Shown: positions 27,846 to 38,040, numbered from the stretch's first letter. The stretch: DNA of 41,325 nt from Acinetobacter sp. A2 (GCF_012371325.1 NZ_JAAZQX010000024.1:1-41325); one strand, 5' to 3'. Numbers and translations: made by a program. Notes: generated by a model not told the origin, from the letters alone.

Positions 27846-30800
27846 CTAGCCCACGACATTGATCTCACTTGCCCCAGCACCGACAGGATTGACCTGAATT
27901 TGTACAGGAATACGTTCATGCATTTCCTGAATGTGTGAGATCAGCACCACTTTGCGACCTTGACTTTGTAGATGATCTAAAGCGTTCATCACCATGTGTA
28001 AAGAAGTTGGGTCGAGTGTACCAAAACCTTCGTCAATGAATAGTGATTCCAGTTTCATTGAGCCAGAAGCCATATTGGCAATGGCAAGTGCTAAAGCCAA
28101 AGACACCAAGAAGGTTTCACCACCTGATAGCGATAGAACAGGACGAATTTCACTGTTCATATCCAAGTCAATAATGGCCAGACTCAGACTTTCAGGAATA
28201 CGGTGTAATTGATAACGAGAACTGAGCGGTAACAATTGTTGGTTGGCGTATTCCACCAAAATATCTAAATGGTGTTCTTGGGCAATTTTCTTAAACTTAG
28301 TACCTTCTTTATGACCAATTAAATCGTAAATGCGTCCCCAACGATATTCTTCAGTTTTTATCTCTTCAATTTGAGTTTGATAACGTGCCAAAGTCGCTTG
28401 ATTGCTGGCATGAATATGCAATTGAGCTTCAATTTCACTCAAGCTTTGTGCCTGTTGGGTTTTTTCGGCGAGCAGGGCAGTGAGTTTACTTTCTACATCC
28501 TCAAAACTAAGCTGCGGCTGTTGTTTTAAGTGTTTTTGGTATTGTTCTTCAAGCGTTTGCCAAGCAGTTTTAGCACTTTCCAAGCTATTGTGATGTTGCT
28601 GTAGCATGTTGCGCATTTGCAGATGATCAGCATAAGAAATCTGCAAACAGTCATGAATCACACTAGACAAAAACTCTGGATGTGCAGTTTGCCAAGTTTC
28701 AATATGCTGCATACATTGCGTTAGTTGCTGGGTGCGCTGCTGAATTTTACTGTCTAAGCCATGTTGTTGCAGTTGTAAGTTTTTGAGAGTTTGTTCTGCC
28801 TGATTGAGTGCATGGCGTTGTGTATCCAGTGCAATATTAAGTTGCTGTTGTTCCTGATCTAAAGCCTGTTGCCATTCCTGATAGGTTTGATATACCTGAC
28901 CCGCATAGTTTTGTGTGAGTTGCTTAATTTGATCGCGCAGCGATATCCCTTCGGTCTTAATTTGTTGCAACTGCTGTTTTTTGTCCTGAAGTTGTTGCGC
29001 CAAAAAGCTGTGTTTTTGTTGGAGTTGCTGCTGCTGTTGAGTGAGCTGTTCCAGTGCTTTGAATTGAGCATCTTGCTGTTGATGTAACGCTTGGCGTTGC
29101 AACAAATGCTGTAAAGCATTTTGGTAGTAGTCATGGGGTTGGTGGAGCCAAGTCTGTTGTTGCGCTGTGCTTAAGTCAGCCACAATGGTTTGTAGACGTT
29201 GTGTCAGGTCTTGGCGTTGTTGAATGGTATATTTTAGTTGATCTGCCTGTTGTGTCGTACTGCGCCATTGTTTTAGGGTGTCGCTTGCTTGCTGAATAGC
29301 ATGCTGCAACTGTTGAGTCGATTGATCTGTTGTAACCCACTGCTGTTGTACTTTTTCGATTTGATCTGCAATAGGGAACGCTGTATCTAAGGTGAAGGAT
29401 AAAGACGCAGCCAGTTGCTGAGCTAGTGTTTGTTGTTGCTCAATTTGCTGTTGCAGCTCAAGGCCACGTTGTTGTTGTTGAGCATAGGTCACTTCAAATT
29501 GTGTGCTATCACGTTCTAACTGCTGCAACTGTTTTTGCGCCTGTACATATTCAGTTTTTGCGTGTTGCAGTTGCTGATCTTGTAATTGGTTTAAAGCTTC
29601 AGACAGTAAACTCTCATGCTGAATAAATGGATGTTCATGGCTACCACAGACCATACAGGCTTCATTAGGTTTGAGTTGAGCACGTAAGTCCTGCACACTT
29701 TGATGCTGCAATAAACGCTGTTGCTCAAAAACTTGTTGTAGCTGTTGTAAAGTCTGTTCTGCGATCAGTAGTTGTTGCTGTTGTGTTTGGATTTGAGCCT
29801 GTGTCTGCTTTTGTAAGCTTAAAGTTTCTTGTAGGCGGCTTTGCAACTGCGCGAATGAGCTTGCATATTGCTGCCATTGTTCCAAGGTCTGTTTAAGCTG
29901 CGCTAATACATGCAGATGCTTTGACGATTGCTGCAAATGTTGTTGATCTGTATATAACTGTTGCTCAAGTTGTTCATGGTTTTGATATTGCTGTTCCCAA
30001 GCCGCAATGTGTTGCAGCGCCTGCTGCTGTTGATCAATTAAGGCGTCTAAAGAAGCTTGAAACAGCTTTGGATTTTGCTGGCGCAATTGTTGTTCAAACT
30101 GCAGGTAGTCTTGCAGTCGTTGTATCGTAAGCGGCAAGGTTTCATCAAAAATAGCCCATTCTGCAGTGTGTTGTAATTGTTCAGCCAAGTGCTGTCGTTG
30201 TTTCTGCTGCTGCGCAAGTTGATGTTCAAGCGCATTTAAATCATTTTGCACAGGCTGAATTTGTTGCTGTTCAAATAGTTTTTGTGCTTCATCCAACGCT
30301 GTATATTGCTGTAATTTACCGGAAATTTCATGCTGTAACTGTGCTGCTGTATCAAGTTGGGGCTTTAATTGTGCAAAATGCTGTTGCCATGTTTGAAGAT
30401 TTTTTTCAGCTTGGTGTTGCTGTGTGATAGCTTGCTGTTGAGCATGTTCTGCCTGCTGTAAAGTGGGTTGAAAGTCAGCCAGTTGCTGATTGAGTGTGTT
30501 TAGTTCTGCTTCTGATTGCTGACGTAGCACAAATTGCTCACGAATACTTTGAAATTCATCTAATTGTTGTAGCAATTGTTTTTGTGCTGTCAGTTGCAAG
30601 TCTGCATTGATTTGCACATCGTAAACTTCTTTTTTAGCTTGTGTACTGGCATACAGTTCATGGCGGTCTTTGTGCCATTTCAGGTCATTTTCATACAGCT
30701 TTTCAGTTTGACACAGCAAGGTGACTTGCTGACTTAGTTCATACTGTTGTGTTTCCAGACTTTTCAGTGCGTCGTCGCTGAGCAGCGTCACATGCCCCAT

Positions 30801-31457
30801 CACACTTTCAAGCGCAGCACGTTTCTGTTTAATGTCACTGAATTTCGTTGCAGCCAACTTGCTGACTTCGGTAAAAATTTGTGAATTGGTTAAATATTCC
30901 AGTAAGTCAGCACGTTCATGATCTTTGGCTTTTAAAAATGCCCCAACTTCAGACTGCGCCAGTAATACTGCGCGGGTAAATTGCTCAAAACTTAAGCCAA
31001 TTAGCTTTTCTACAATGGGTGTTGCTTCAGAAATCCTTTGATTTAAAACCCGTTGTTCATCTAGGCAGGTAATGGCACGTTCAACTTTTAAGTTGCCGTC
31101 GAGTTTGTTGTGTGCCCGTCGAATGTTCCATCGTGCAGAATAGCGCTTTTGATCGAGTGCAATAAATTCAAGTTCGGCAAAACCTGACGTGGTACCACGC
31201 CGTAAAATATGTTTCGAATCTTTTAAGGAAATTTCTTTGCCTGCAGCATCGGTCAGGCTGCCGGATGCACCTCTTAAACGTGGAATTTCATCGTATAACG
31301 CCAAACACATGGCATCGAGCAGGGTAGATTTACCTGCACCTGTTTTACCTGTAATGGCAATTAATCCTGCATGTGCAAGTGGATCATCTTCAAAATTAAT
31401 TACATGTGTACCCGCTAAAGATGCCAAATTTTTTAAGCTCAGACGTAAAATTTTCAT
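27846..31457 (-). CDS. sbcC: Exonuclease subunit SbcC (Rad50-like ATPase)
   Basis: 1203-residue SMC-like partner of SbcD in the SbcCD nuclease, which opens hairpins and processes palindrome-derived structures and DNA ends. The N-terminal ATPase half has Walker A GKTGAGKST (about residues 37-45). A very long coiled coil follows, extraordinarily rich in glutamine, broken by the zinc hook with Cys601 and Cys604 (CMVCGSHEHP). The C-terminal half carries the signature LSLSGGETFLVSLALALA and Walker B LESLFIDEGFGTLD. It starts nine bases after sbcD and is part of that operon. Confidence 0.95.
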   Translation of the reverse strand: MKILRLSLKNLASLAGTHVINFEDDPLAHAGLIAITGKTGAGKSTLLDAMCLALYDEIPRLRGASGSLTDAAGKEISLKDSKHILRRGTTSGFAELEFIALDQKRYSARWNIRRAHNKLDGNLKVERAITCLDEQRVLNQRISEATPIVEKLIGLSFEQFTRAVLLAQSEVGAFLKAKDHERADLLEYLTNSQIFTEVSKLAATKFSDIKQKRAALESVMGHVTLLSDDALKSLETQQYELSQQVTLLCQTEKLYENDLKWHKDRHELYASTQAKKEVYDVQINADLQLTAQKQLLQQLDEFQSIREQFVLRQQSEAELNTLNQQLADFQPTLQQAEHAQQQAITQQHQAEKNLQTWQQHFAQLKPQLDTAAQLQHEISGKLQQYTALDEAQKLFEQQQIQPVQNDLNALEHQLAQQQKQRQHLAEQLQHTAEWAIFDETLPLTIQRLQDYLQFEQQLRQQNPKLFQASLDALIDQQQQALQHIAAWEQQYQNHEQLEQQLYTDQQHLQQSSKHLHVLAQLKQTLEQWQQYASSFAQLQSRLQETLSLQKQTQAQIQTQQQQLLIAEQTLQQLQQVFEQQRLLQHQSVQDLRAQLKPNEACMVCGSHEHPFIQHESLLSEALNQLQDQQLQHAKTEYVQAQKQLQQLERDSTQFEVTYAQQQQRGLELQQQIEQQQTLAQQLAASLSFTLDTAFPIADQIEKVQQQWVTTDQSTQQLQHAIQQASDTLKQWRSTTQQADQLKYTIQQRQDLTQRLQTIVADLSTAQQQTWLHQPHDYYQNALQHLLQRQALHQQQDAQFKALEQLTQQQQQLQQKHSFLAQQLQDKKQQLQQIKTEGISLRDQIKQLTQNYAGQVYQTYQEWQQALDQEQQQLNIALDTQRHALNQAEQTLKNLQLQQHGLDSKIQQRTQQLTQCMQHIETWQTAHPEFLSSVIHDCLQISYADHLQMRNMLQQHHNSLESAKTAWQTLEEQYQKHLKQQPQLSFEDVESKLTALLAEKTQQAQSLSEIEAQLHIHASNQATLARYQTQIEEIKTEEYRWGRIYDLIGHKEGTKFKKIAQEHHLDILVEYANQQLLPLSSRYQLHRIPESLSLAIIDLDMNSEIRPVLSLSGGETFLVSLALALAIANMASGSMKLESLFIDEGFGTLDPTSLHMVMNALDHLQSQGRKVVLISHIQEMHERIPVQIQVNPVGAGASEINVVG

Positions 31458-31466
31458 GGCAAATCC

Positions 31467-32717
31467 TTAAGCTTTATTTTGATCGAGTTCGTGTTGCGCT
31501 TCAGCCAAAAGCTGTAAAAAATCGCGTGTGGCATCCTGATCGGGTTGATAGCCCATTTTTTCCCATAAGCTCGCAAACAGTTTTTCTGGGGTCGGTGGCT
31601 CTAAGTCAATTTTGGAATGTTGAAGATTGGTGTCTTCATTTTTTTGAAAACGTCGGGCAATGCGTAATAAGCGGTAGCGGTTCGCAGGCAAAGCTTGTTC
31701 AATCTGCTGACGTAAATCGACAGGTGGTGGCGCATCACTCAAATATTCAATTTCCAGAAAATGACGTGCACATAAATCAGCGATTTCATCTTGAGGTAAT
31801 TGAGCTAATTCGTTCATAAGCTCTGAAAGTTCACAGCGAACTCGAATTAGCTCTACACTGCGTGGAATCACCAGACTTTCACATTGAAAGCGTTGAGCGT
31901 CGGTACGGGTAGGGTCAATTTTGACTTCAAGGACTTGGTGCTTGTAATTGAGCTCACTAAATGACAAAGGAATGGGCGAGCCGCTATAGCGAATATGTGG
32001 CTGTCCAACCTGCTGTGGTTTATGTAAATGCCCGAGTGCCACATAGTCAATCACTTCATCAAACAATGCGGTGGATAGCGCTTCTTCATTACCCACTACA
32101 ATTGGGCGTTCAGAGTCTGAAGTTTCAGCACCTTGCATGTGCGCATGTGACATTAAAATTAAGGCTTGATCGGGTTGTTTGCGAGCTTTGGCTTCGGCAA
32201 TGAGTTGTTGATGCAAATAGGCAACTGCAGACTGAGTATTCGTCGTTTCTTCACTGATGCCAGTAATTTCTGCACTGCGTAAATAAGGCAGGGTAAGACA
32301 CCATGCCACTATATTTTGTTCTGTATCATAAATTGGGACTAGCAGGCGGTCTAAATCTAGACGTTGTTCGGCAGTTTTTTTAACCACTCCAACTGCTTTA
32401 GCATTGAACTTAGATAAAAATGGTTCGACCTGCTCAATACGATAACCGGAGTCGTGATTCCCTGCGATCATCAAAGTTTGCATGTGGGGTGCGAGCGCGT
32501 GAGCATCCGTTAAGAATTGATAGAGCTGTTTTTGGGCGCTTGAGGCTGGATTGACCACATCAAAAATATCGCCCGCTATGAGTAGAGCGTTTGGCTGCTT
32601 GATTTTAATTTGAGCCAAGAGCCAATTTAGAAATTCGGTATGTTCATATTCACGTTCATGGTGGTGGAAAAATTGCCCCAAATGCCAATCAGAAGTATGT
32701 AAAAAATGAACCGTCAT
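31467..32717 (-). CDS. sbcD: Exonuclease subunit SbcD (Mre11-like nuclease)
   Basis: 416 residues, calcineurin-type metallophosphoesterase, the catalytic subunit of SbcCD. Phosphoesterase motifs in order are HTSDWHLGQ (residues 6-14), LLIAGDIFD, MIAGNHDSG, LMSHAHMQG and VALGHLHKPQ, covering the two-Mn site. A C-terminal region of about 150 residues would cap the active site and bind SbcC. The ATG at 32717 fits the usual MTVHFLHTSDWHLG start. The 240 bases upstream are shared with the divergent diguanylate cyclase gene. Confidence 0.95.
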   Translation of the reverse strand: MTVHFLHTSDWHLGQFFHHHEREYEHTEFLNWLLAQIKIKQPNALLIAGDIFDVVNPASSAQKQLYQFLTDAHALAPHMQTLMIAGNHDSGYRIEQVEPFLSKFNAKAVGVVKKTAEQRLDLDRLLVPIYDTEQNIVAWCLTLPYLRSAEITGISEETTNTQSAVAYLHQQLIAEAKARKQPDQALILMSHAHMQGAETSDSERPIVVGNEEALSTALFDEVIDYVALGHLHKPQQVGQPHIRYSGSPIPLSFSELNYKHQVLEVKIDPTRTDAQRFQCESLVIPRSVELIRVRCELSELMNELAQLPQDEIADLCARHFLEIEYLSDAPPPVDLRQQIEQALPANRYRLLRIARRFQKNEDTNLQHSKIDLEPPTPEKLFASLWEKMGYQPDQDATRDFLQLLAEAQHELDQNKA

Positions 32718-32899
32718 CGTTATAAAGCTCTTGGTTTTTTATGGGTTTAATATAAGAAATCTGGGGCAATAAGGCCAGCCACGATTGTTGTGCAGCGACA
32801 TGAGCTGTCGTACATTTTCTGAATAATGAATATATTGGTCTGATCGTCTGCGTAAGAAATATACAGAATCTTAAAAAAACAGTACAGTATAGTGACAAT

Positions 32900-32918
32900 C
32901 CGATTGAATCGGTTTTTT
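32900..32918 (+). promoter_or_regulatory. Short hairpin with T run ahead of the diguanylate cyclase gene
   Basis: CCGAT (32900-32904) and ATCGG (32908-32912) with loop TGA, followed by six T's, about 50 bases before the start. It could act as a weak terminator or attenuator in the leader; the stem is only five pairs. Confidence 0.35.
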
Positions 32919-32966
32919 ATTCATGCGCTTAAGTCATGAAATATTCACTATATTGGGGTGATGGAC

Positions 32967-33929
32967 ATGTCAGATCAACCTTTTTCACAGGATAAACTAG
33001 CAGGGACGCTCGAAGAAGATCAGATTTACAAGACCTTGTTAGAGTCTACCTTGGCAATTCCTTGGAAAATCGATTGGGCAACGAAAGAATACCGCTATGT
33101 CGGTCCGCAAATTGAAAAACTATTGGGTTGGCTGCCAAGCTCTTGGAAGTCTGTTGAAGATTGGGCAACACGGATGCATCCTGAAGATCGTGAACGCATT
33201 GTGGATATGTGTGTGGCGCAGTCGATTGCAGGTATTGACCATGAAGCAGACTATCGTGCACTGACAGCATCGGGCGATTATATTTGGGTGCGTGAAGTTG
33301 TGCATGTCGTCCGTGATGCAGAAGATAAAACCGAAAGTTTGGTCGGTTTTATGTTCGATATTTCTGAACGGAAAAAGCAGGAACAGGAATTAGAGCGTTT
33401 ACGTACGCAGTTAGAAGAATATTCTTATCAAGATGGTCTCACGGGAATTGCCAACCGTCGTTTATTTAATGAGTTATTTCATCGTGAATGGTTGTCTGCG
33501 ATACGCGAACAGTGTCCACTGTCGATGATTATGTTCGATATTGATTACTTCAAAAACTACAATGACCATTATGGGCATATACAGGGCGATGCCTGCCTAC
33601 AAGAGGTCGCAAAAATATTAAAATCTTCTTTGTCACGTCCTAGAGATGTTGTGGCACGTTTTGGTGGAGAAGAGTTTGTGATGATTTTGCCAGACACATC
33701 AGCAGAGTCCGTAGCAGAATTGGCCAATCGCATCATACAAAACATTCGTGATGCCCATATTGAGCATGCACAATCTCCAATTGCACAGCATGTCACGATC
33801 AGTATGGGTGTAAAAACAGCCGTTATTGAGCCTACCGACGATAAAATAAAATTTCTGCATGATTTAGATCGTGCACTTTATCGTGCAAAACGGGCAGGTC
33901 GTAATTGTTATTTGAGTGAACCGACTTAG
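32967..33929 (+). CDS. PAS-domain diguanylate cyclase (GGDEF)
   Basis: About 320 residues. An N-terminal PAS/PAC sensor (roughly residues 20-135: PWKIDWATKEYRYVGPQIEKL to FMFDISERKKQEQELE) is joined through a coiled coil to a GGDEF domain. The domain opens with DGLTGIANRRLFNE, has FDIDYFKNYNDHYGH, and carries the active-site FGGEEF, so it should make cyclic di-GMP from GTP. An inhibitory I-site RxxD (RPRD) lies five residues before GGEEF, giving product feedback. No membrane segment is seen, so it is cytoplasmic. The frame opens with a GTG at 32958; GGGGT seven bases before the ATG at 32967 favours that start. Confidence 0.93.
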   Translation: MSDQPFSQDKLAGTLEEDQIYKTLLESTLAIPWKIDWATKEYRYVGPQIEKLLGWLPSSWKSVEDWATRMHPEDRERIVDMCVAQSIAGIDHEADYRALTASGDYIWVREVVHVVRDAEDKTESLVGFMFDISERKKQEQELERLRTQLEEYSYQDGLTGIANRRLFNELFHREWLSAIREQCPLSMIMFDIDYFKNYNDHYGHIQGDACLQEVAKILKSSLSRPRDVVARFGGEEFVMILPDTSAESVAELANRIIQNIRDAHIEHAQSPIAQHVTISMGVKTAVIEPTDDKIKFLHDLDRALYRAKRAGRNCYLSEPT

Positions 33930-33932
33930 GTG

Positions 33933-33966
33933 CTCGTATCTAAAAAATACTCGTATCTAAAAAATA
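33933..33966. repeat. 17-base perfect tandem duplication
   Basis: CTCGTATCTAAAAAATA occurs at 33933-33949 and again, with no gap, at 33950-33966. It lies just after the diguanylate cyclase stop and before the hairpin of the RNA candidate. It is most likely a slippage duplication. Confidence 0.9.
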
Positions 33967-33970
33967 AAAG

Positions 33971-34160
33971 ATCAAAAAATAAAGACCGACGATTCGAGTG
34001 ATGATGAAATCGTCGGTCAAAGAAAACTTGCGATGCAGTAAAGCTTTGGCTGCTGTTCAAAACTTCACTGCATGCGATTTATTGCTTTAGTCAGGTCACC
34101 GAAAATATTGTGGATGCCAATACACATTAACGGTTGTTGTGACCTTGTAGCCTATATAAC
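33971..34160 (-). ncRNA. Candidate structured small RNA with its own terminator
   Basis: The 319-base gap between the diguanylate cyclase and the next gene contains three successive inverted repeats. Read on the minus strand: (1) AGGTCAC (34145-34139) pairs with GTGACCT (34099-34093) around an inner TGTG/TGTG-complement hairpin; (2) a hairpin of about 47 bases whose arms include ATGCAGT and ACTGCAT (34033-34039, 34067-34073), extended by further pairs; (3) a perfect 11-pair hairpin (33984-33994 with 34008-34018) followed by a T-rich run, as in an intrinsic terminator. On the plus strand the last hairpin has no T run. Nothing on the minus strand nearby needs this terminator, so an RNA gene is the simplest reading. 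No clean promoter was found, so the 5' end is uncertain. Confidence 0.5.
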
Positions 34161-34248
34161 GTCAGGCTTTTGTATTCGGTTGACAATTTCATGAAAAAAA
34201 AATCAATTTTTTTTATACTAGGCTGAATCTTTTGTCTGAGTCATCTTT

Positions 34249-34695
34249 ATGGTATCGCTAAGCCGTTATTTTATCTGGTTTTTCTTGTATTGCTTTGTGA
34301 TGACCTGTATTTGTGGCGTATTGGCTGCATTATTACCTGCGGGTGTAGGCGGGATTTTAACTGCGGTGCCTTATTTGGTTGCCATGATTTTAGTGCTGTA
34401 TAAGTTTTTAAAACAACAACACCGTGCGCCGAATGACAAGGAACGCAAGACATTTACTTTAGGATTTAGCCTGATTTTTTGGGGCTATAACTTGGCGTTT
34501 TTATTATTAGGTTTGGCGATATTTTCTCGCCAAAACCCAAGCATTTGGCAAGATTTTTTACAGTATTTGCAACAGCCGCAATTTATGAGTGTGGTGGTGA
34601 TCATGTTCTTGTTGATCGCAATTCCATTGTATCTGCTGACCTATTGGTTTTATGGTAAACAGGCACAGCGTATGGCAGTTAAAATGTTTGGCTGA
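34249..34695 (+). CDS. ABZJ_00895-like small membrane protein
   Basis: 148 residues with four membrane segments at about 7-30, 34-52, 69-92 and 110-133. Two short basic loops lie on the likely cytoplasmic side (KFLKQQHRAPNDKERK and the C-terminal YGKQAQRMAVKMFG). It resembles the Acinetobacter ABZJ_00895 family, for which no function is established. The start ATG at 34249 follows a weak SD. It is probably a single gene. Confidence 0.7.
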   Translation: MVSLSRYFIWFFLYCFVMTCICGVLAALLPAGVGGILTAVPYLVAMILVLYKFLKQQHRAPNDKERKTFTLGFSLIFWGYNLAFLLLGLAIFSRQNPSIWQDFLQYLQQPQFMSVVVIMFLLIAIPLYLLTYWFYGKQAQRMAVKMFG

Positions 34696-34761
34696 TAAAA
34701 GAAGTTGTTAATATCTGATTTTCCTCAAATATACATGATCAGTTATGTGATGATGATTTGC

Positions 34762-34784
34762 TTAGACTTGAACATTCAGTCTAA
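34762..34784. repeat. Inverted repeat upstream of yfcH
   Basis: Arms TTAGACT (34762-34768) and AGTCTAA (34778-34784) with a nine-base spacer, 48 bases before the yfcH start. Candidate operator; no T run. Confidence 0.4.
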
Positions 34785-34831
34785 ATCACGTATAGCTAAA
34801 ACTATATTTTTCATCATGCTGAGATTGGAAG

Positions 34832-35752
34832 ATGCATAAACCTTTGGTACTGGTAACAGGGGCAAGTGGTTTTATTGGTTCACAATTGTTGCCGTTTTTA
34901 TTGCAACAGGATTATCGGGTGGTGGGGCTAACCCGACAGCCCAATCGAGTATCCAAACATCCACAATTACGCTGGATTCAGCAGTTAGATGAACTCGACA
35001 CCGACCAAATTGATTATGTGATTAATTTGGCGGGAGAAAGTATTGGGCAGGGCAGATGGACAGCAGCACGCAAACAAAAATTGCTTGATAGTCGAGTTCA
35101 GACCACACTGCACTTATATCAATATCTTGAAAAGCGCCGTATTTTCCCCAAGTGTATTATTTCAGGCTCGGCAGTGGGGTATTACGGAATTGACCCGCAG
35201 GAACAATGGTCAGCAGTATGTACCGAACACAGTGCAGCACAAGATATTTTTATGTCGCAGTTGTGCCAGCAATGGGAACAGGCTGCGTTAAGCTTCAGCC
35301 AGCAAAATACTAAAATTATGCGCTTGGGCGTGGTGTTTGGGCGCGGTGGTGGCATTTTACCGCAAATGTTATTACCAATTCGTTTAAATGCCGTCGGGCG
35401 GATTGGGCATGGACGTCAACCTGTGGCATGGGTGCATTTGCAAGATGTTTTAGAGGCTATTTTATGGCTGATGACCAATCCTGTTGAGGCACAAATTTTG
35501 AATGTGGTGGCACCTGAAATGAGCAGTCAGCAATATTTTGCAGAAACGGCAGCACAGTTGTTAAAGCGCCGCCCATTGTTTGTGCTGCCAGCTTTGGTAC
35601 TGCGCTGGTTACTGGGTGAACAATCACAATTGGTCTTAAATGGACAATATGTTGAATCGCAAGCTTTAGTGCAGGCAGGTTACCATTTTAAATATCCAAA
35701 ACTTGCACAGGCGTTAGAGGCTTGTTTAGGTTCAGCAGTACCCTCAAAATAA
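34832..35752 (+). CDS. yfcH: TIGR01777-type NAD(P)-binding epimerase-like protein (YfcH)
   Basis: 306-residue extended short-chain dehydrogenase. The nucleotide-binding VTGASGFIGSQLLPFL is at residues 8-23, followed by YVINLAGESIGQGRWTAARKQ (split over the usual loop), SGSAVGYYG, LRLGVVFGRGGGILPQML-like segment and PVAWVHLQDV. These match the YfcH/TIGR01777 group, often called cell-division inhibitor SulA-like by old annotation, without support. Substrate unknown. It converges on thiO. Confidence 0.9.
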   Translation: MHKPLVLVTGASGFIGSQLLPFLLQQDYRVVGLTRQPNRVSKHPQLRWIQQLDELDTDQIDYVINLAGESIGQGRWTAARKQKLLDSRVQTTLHLYQYLEKRRIFPKCIISGSAVGYYGIDPQEQWSAVCTEHSAAQDIFMSQLCQQWEQAALSFSQQNTKIMRLGVVFGRGGGILPQMLLPIRLNAVGRIGHGRQPVAWVHLQDVLEAILWLMTNPVEAQILNVVAPEMSSQQYFAETAAQLLKRRPLFVLPALVLRWLLGEQSQLVLNGQYVESQALVQAGYHFKYPKLAQALEACLGSAVPSK

Positions 35753-35761
35753 AAGAGGGTA
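35739..35761. terminator. Possible terminator hairpin between yfcH and thiO
   Basis: Arms TACCCTC (35739-35745) and GAGGGTA (35755-35761) around AAAATAAAA; the yfcH stop lies in the loop. There is no long T run on either side, so termination strength is doubtful. Confidence 0.4.
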
Positions 35762-35773
35762 ATGTGCTGAGTA

Positions 35774-36892
35774 TTATGCGCAGATTGGATCAGCTTGTAG
35801 CTGTTTCGGGTCATAGGCTGCAGGATTAACCAAAGTCTCTTGCCCAAGCATGAGTTGTCTTAATAGCTGTGCCGAGGCTGTGCCCATACATAAGCCATTA
35901 CGGAAATGTCCAAAATTCAACCATACATTATTAAAGTTTGGCGTTTGGCCAATATAAGGCACACCTGTTGGTGAAGCAGGACGTAACCCCGCCCATTGTT
36001 TCACAATTGGAAACTGCGCCAATTCAGGAACCATTTCCAAACAAGCGCTTAAAATATCCTGCTTAATTTGAGGATCAGGGTGAGTATCAAAACCGACTTG
36101 ACGCATACTCGAACCGCACAACACATGTCCGTCACAGCGTGGAATGAGATACATCACTTTGTTCATGCACATGGTAGGCAACCATTGCGCAGGGGTTTTA
36201 AACAACAGCATTTGTCCTTGAACAGGCTGTACAGGAATACTTAAACCAAGTTGTGCTGCCCATTGCTGTGACCATGCCCCAGTAGTGACAATAAAGTGAT
36301 CTGCATGGTGTAACTGACCATCTTCACTTTGAATGGCTTGTGCGTGATCGCCCTGCAACTGAAATTGCTGGATAGGGCAATGCTCCAAAAATTGTACTTT
36401 GGGATGCTGCTTTAAATATTGGGTCAAAGATTGCAATAAGCGTGGATTACGTACATTGGCCAATTGCGAAAAATACAAGGCGTGTTTAAATTTTGCAGCA
36501 ATGTGCGGGTTAACTTGTTCAAGTTGTTCCTGATTTAAATAGTCACACTGCTGCATTGGCTCATTATGCTGCGTAGCATAATTTAGACCAATCTCAAAAT
36601 CATCTTCATCAAAAATTAACATGCCTGTTTCATGGATTTCAAAATCAATGCCAGTAATTGGTTTGAGTTTTTCATTCCACGCGAGGTATTGTGGTTTGGC
36701 AAATTTGGCTAAGTCATTAACCGCTTGAGGATAGCGCCACGGATACATGGGAGAAAGAATCCCACCGCCCGCCCATGACGCGGCTTGAGCTGCCTGTTGT
36801 TGATCAAAAATACTGATAGAGCAACCTTGCTCTACCAGTTCAAGTGCAGACAACAAACCGCTGATGCCTGCACCAATGATTGCAATATGCAT
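35774..36892 (-). CDS. thiO: FAD-dependent glycine oxidase ThiO-like
   Basis: 372-residue DAO-family flavoenzyme. ThiO oxidises glycine to the imine needed for the thiazole of thiamine. The FAD dinucleotide motif IIGAGISGLLSALELVEQG is at residues 4-22, followed by AASWAGGGILSPMYPWRYP, which is highly typical of ThiO, then VTTGAWSQQW, the substrate arginine region HVLCGSSMRQVGFD and GLRPASPTGVPYIG. The C-terminal LNFGHFRNGLCMGTASAQLL matches the flavin contact. No other thi gene is near. It starts 14 bases after hemB and is probably co-transcribed. Another amino-acid oxidase is the main alternative. Confidence 0.85.
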   Translation of the reverse strand: MHIAIIGAGISGLLSALELVEQGCSISIFDQQQAAQAASWAGGGILSPMYPWRYPQAVNDLAKFAKPQYLAWNEKLKPITGIDFEIHETGMLIFDEDDFEIGLNYATQHNEPMQQCDYLNQEQLEQVNPHIAAKFKHALYFSQLANVRNPRLLQSLTQYLKQHPKVQFLEHCPIQQFQLQGDHAQAIQSEDGQLHHADHFIVTTGAWSQQWAAQLGLSIPVQPVQGQMLLFKTPAQWLPTMCMNKVMYLIPRCDGHVLCGSSMRQVGFDTHPDPQIKQDILSACLEMVPELAQFPIVKQWAGLRPASPTGVPYIGQTPNFNNVWLNFGHFRNGLCMGTASAQLLRQLMLGQETLVNPAAYDPKQLQADPICA

Positions 36893-36906
36893 GAAAGCTC
36901 GCCTGT

Positions 36907-37953
<1,047 letters not shown>

Positions 37954-38040
37954 CTATTGTAGCCCCTTAAGTTTGATTTGGGCATACATTGGCTGTTTTT
38001 ATTGTTTGGAAATTGAGTTGTTTGGACATTTGGGCACGTT

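Noticed and set aside
27846..31457. Horizontal transfer or a repeat array as the cause of the Gln-rich region in sbcC
   Set aside because: The repeats are irregular and in frame, both ATPase ends and the zinc hook are normal, and sbcD is adjacent. Coiled-coil composition drift is enough.
33971..34160. 6S RNA, tmRNA or 4.5S RNA
   Set aside because: No long closing stem with a central bubble (6S), no tRNA-like end or tag frame (tmRNA) and no 4.5S tetraloop core. The stems are separate and sequential instead.
34180..34219. TTGACA followed by TATACT as a promoter for the gene at 34249
   Set aside because: The spacing is 28 bases, far beyond the 16-18 that sigma70 tolerates.
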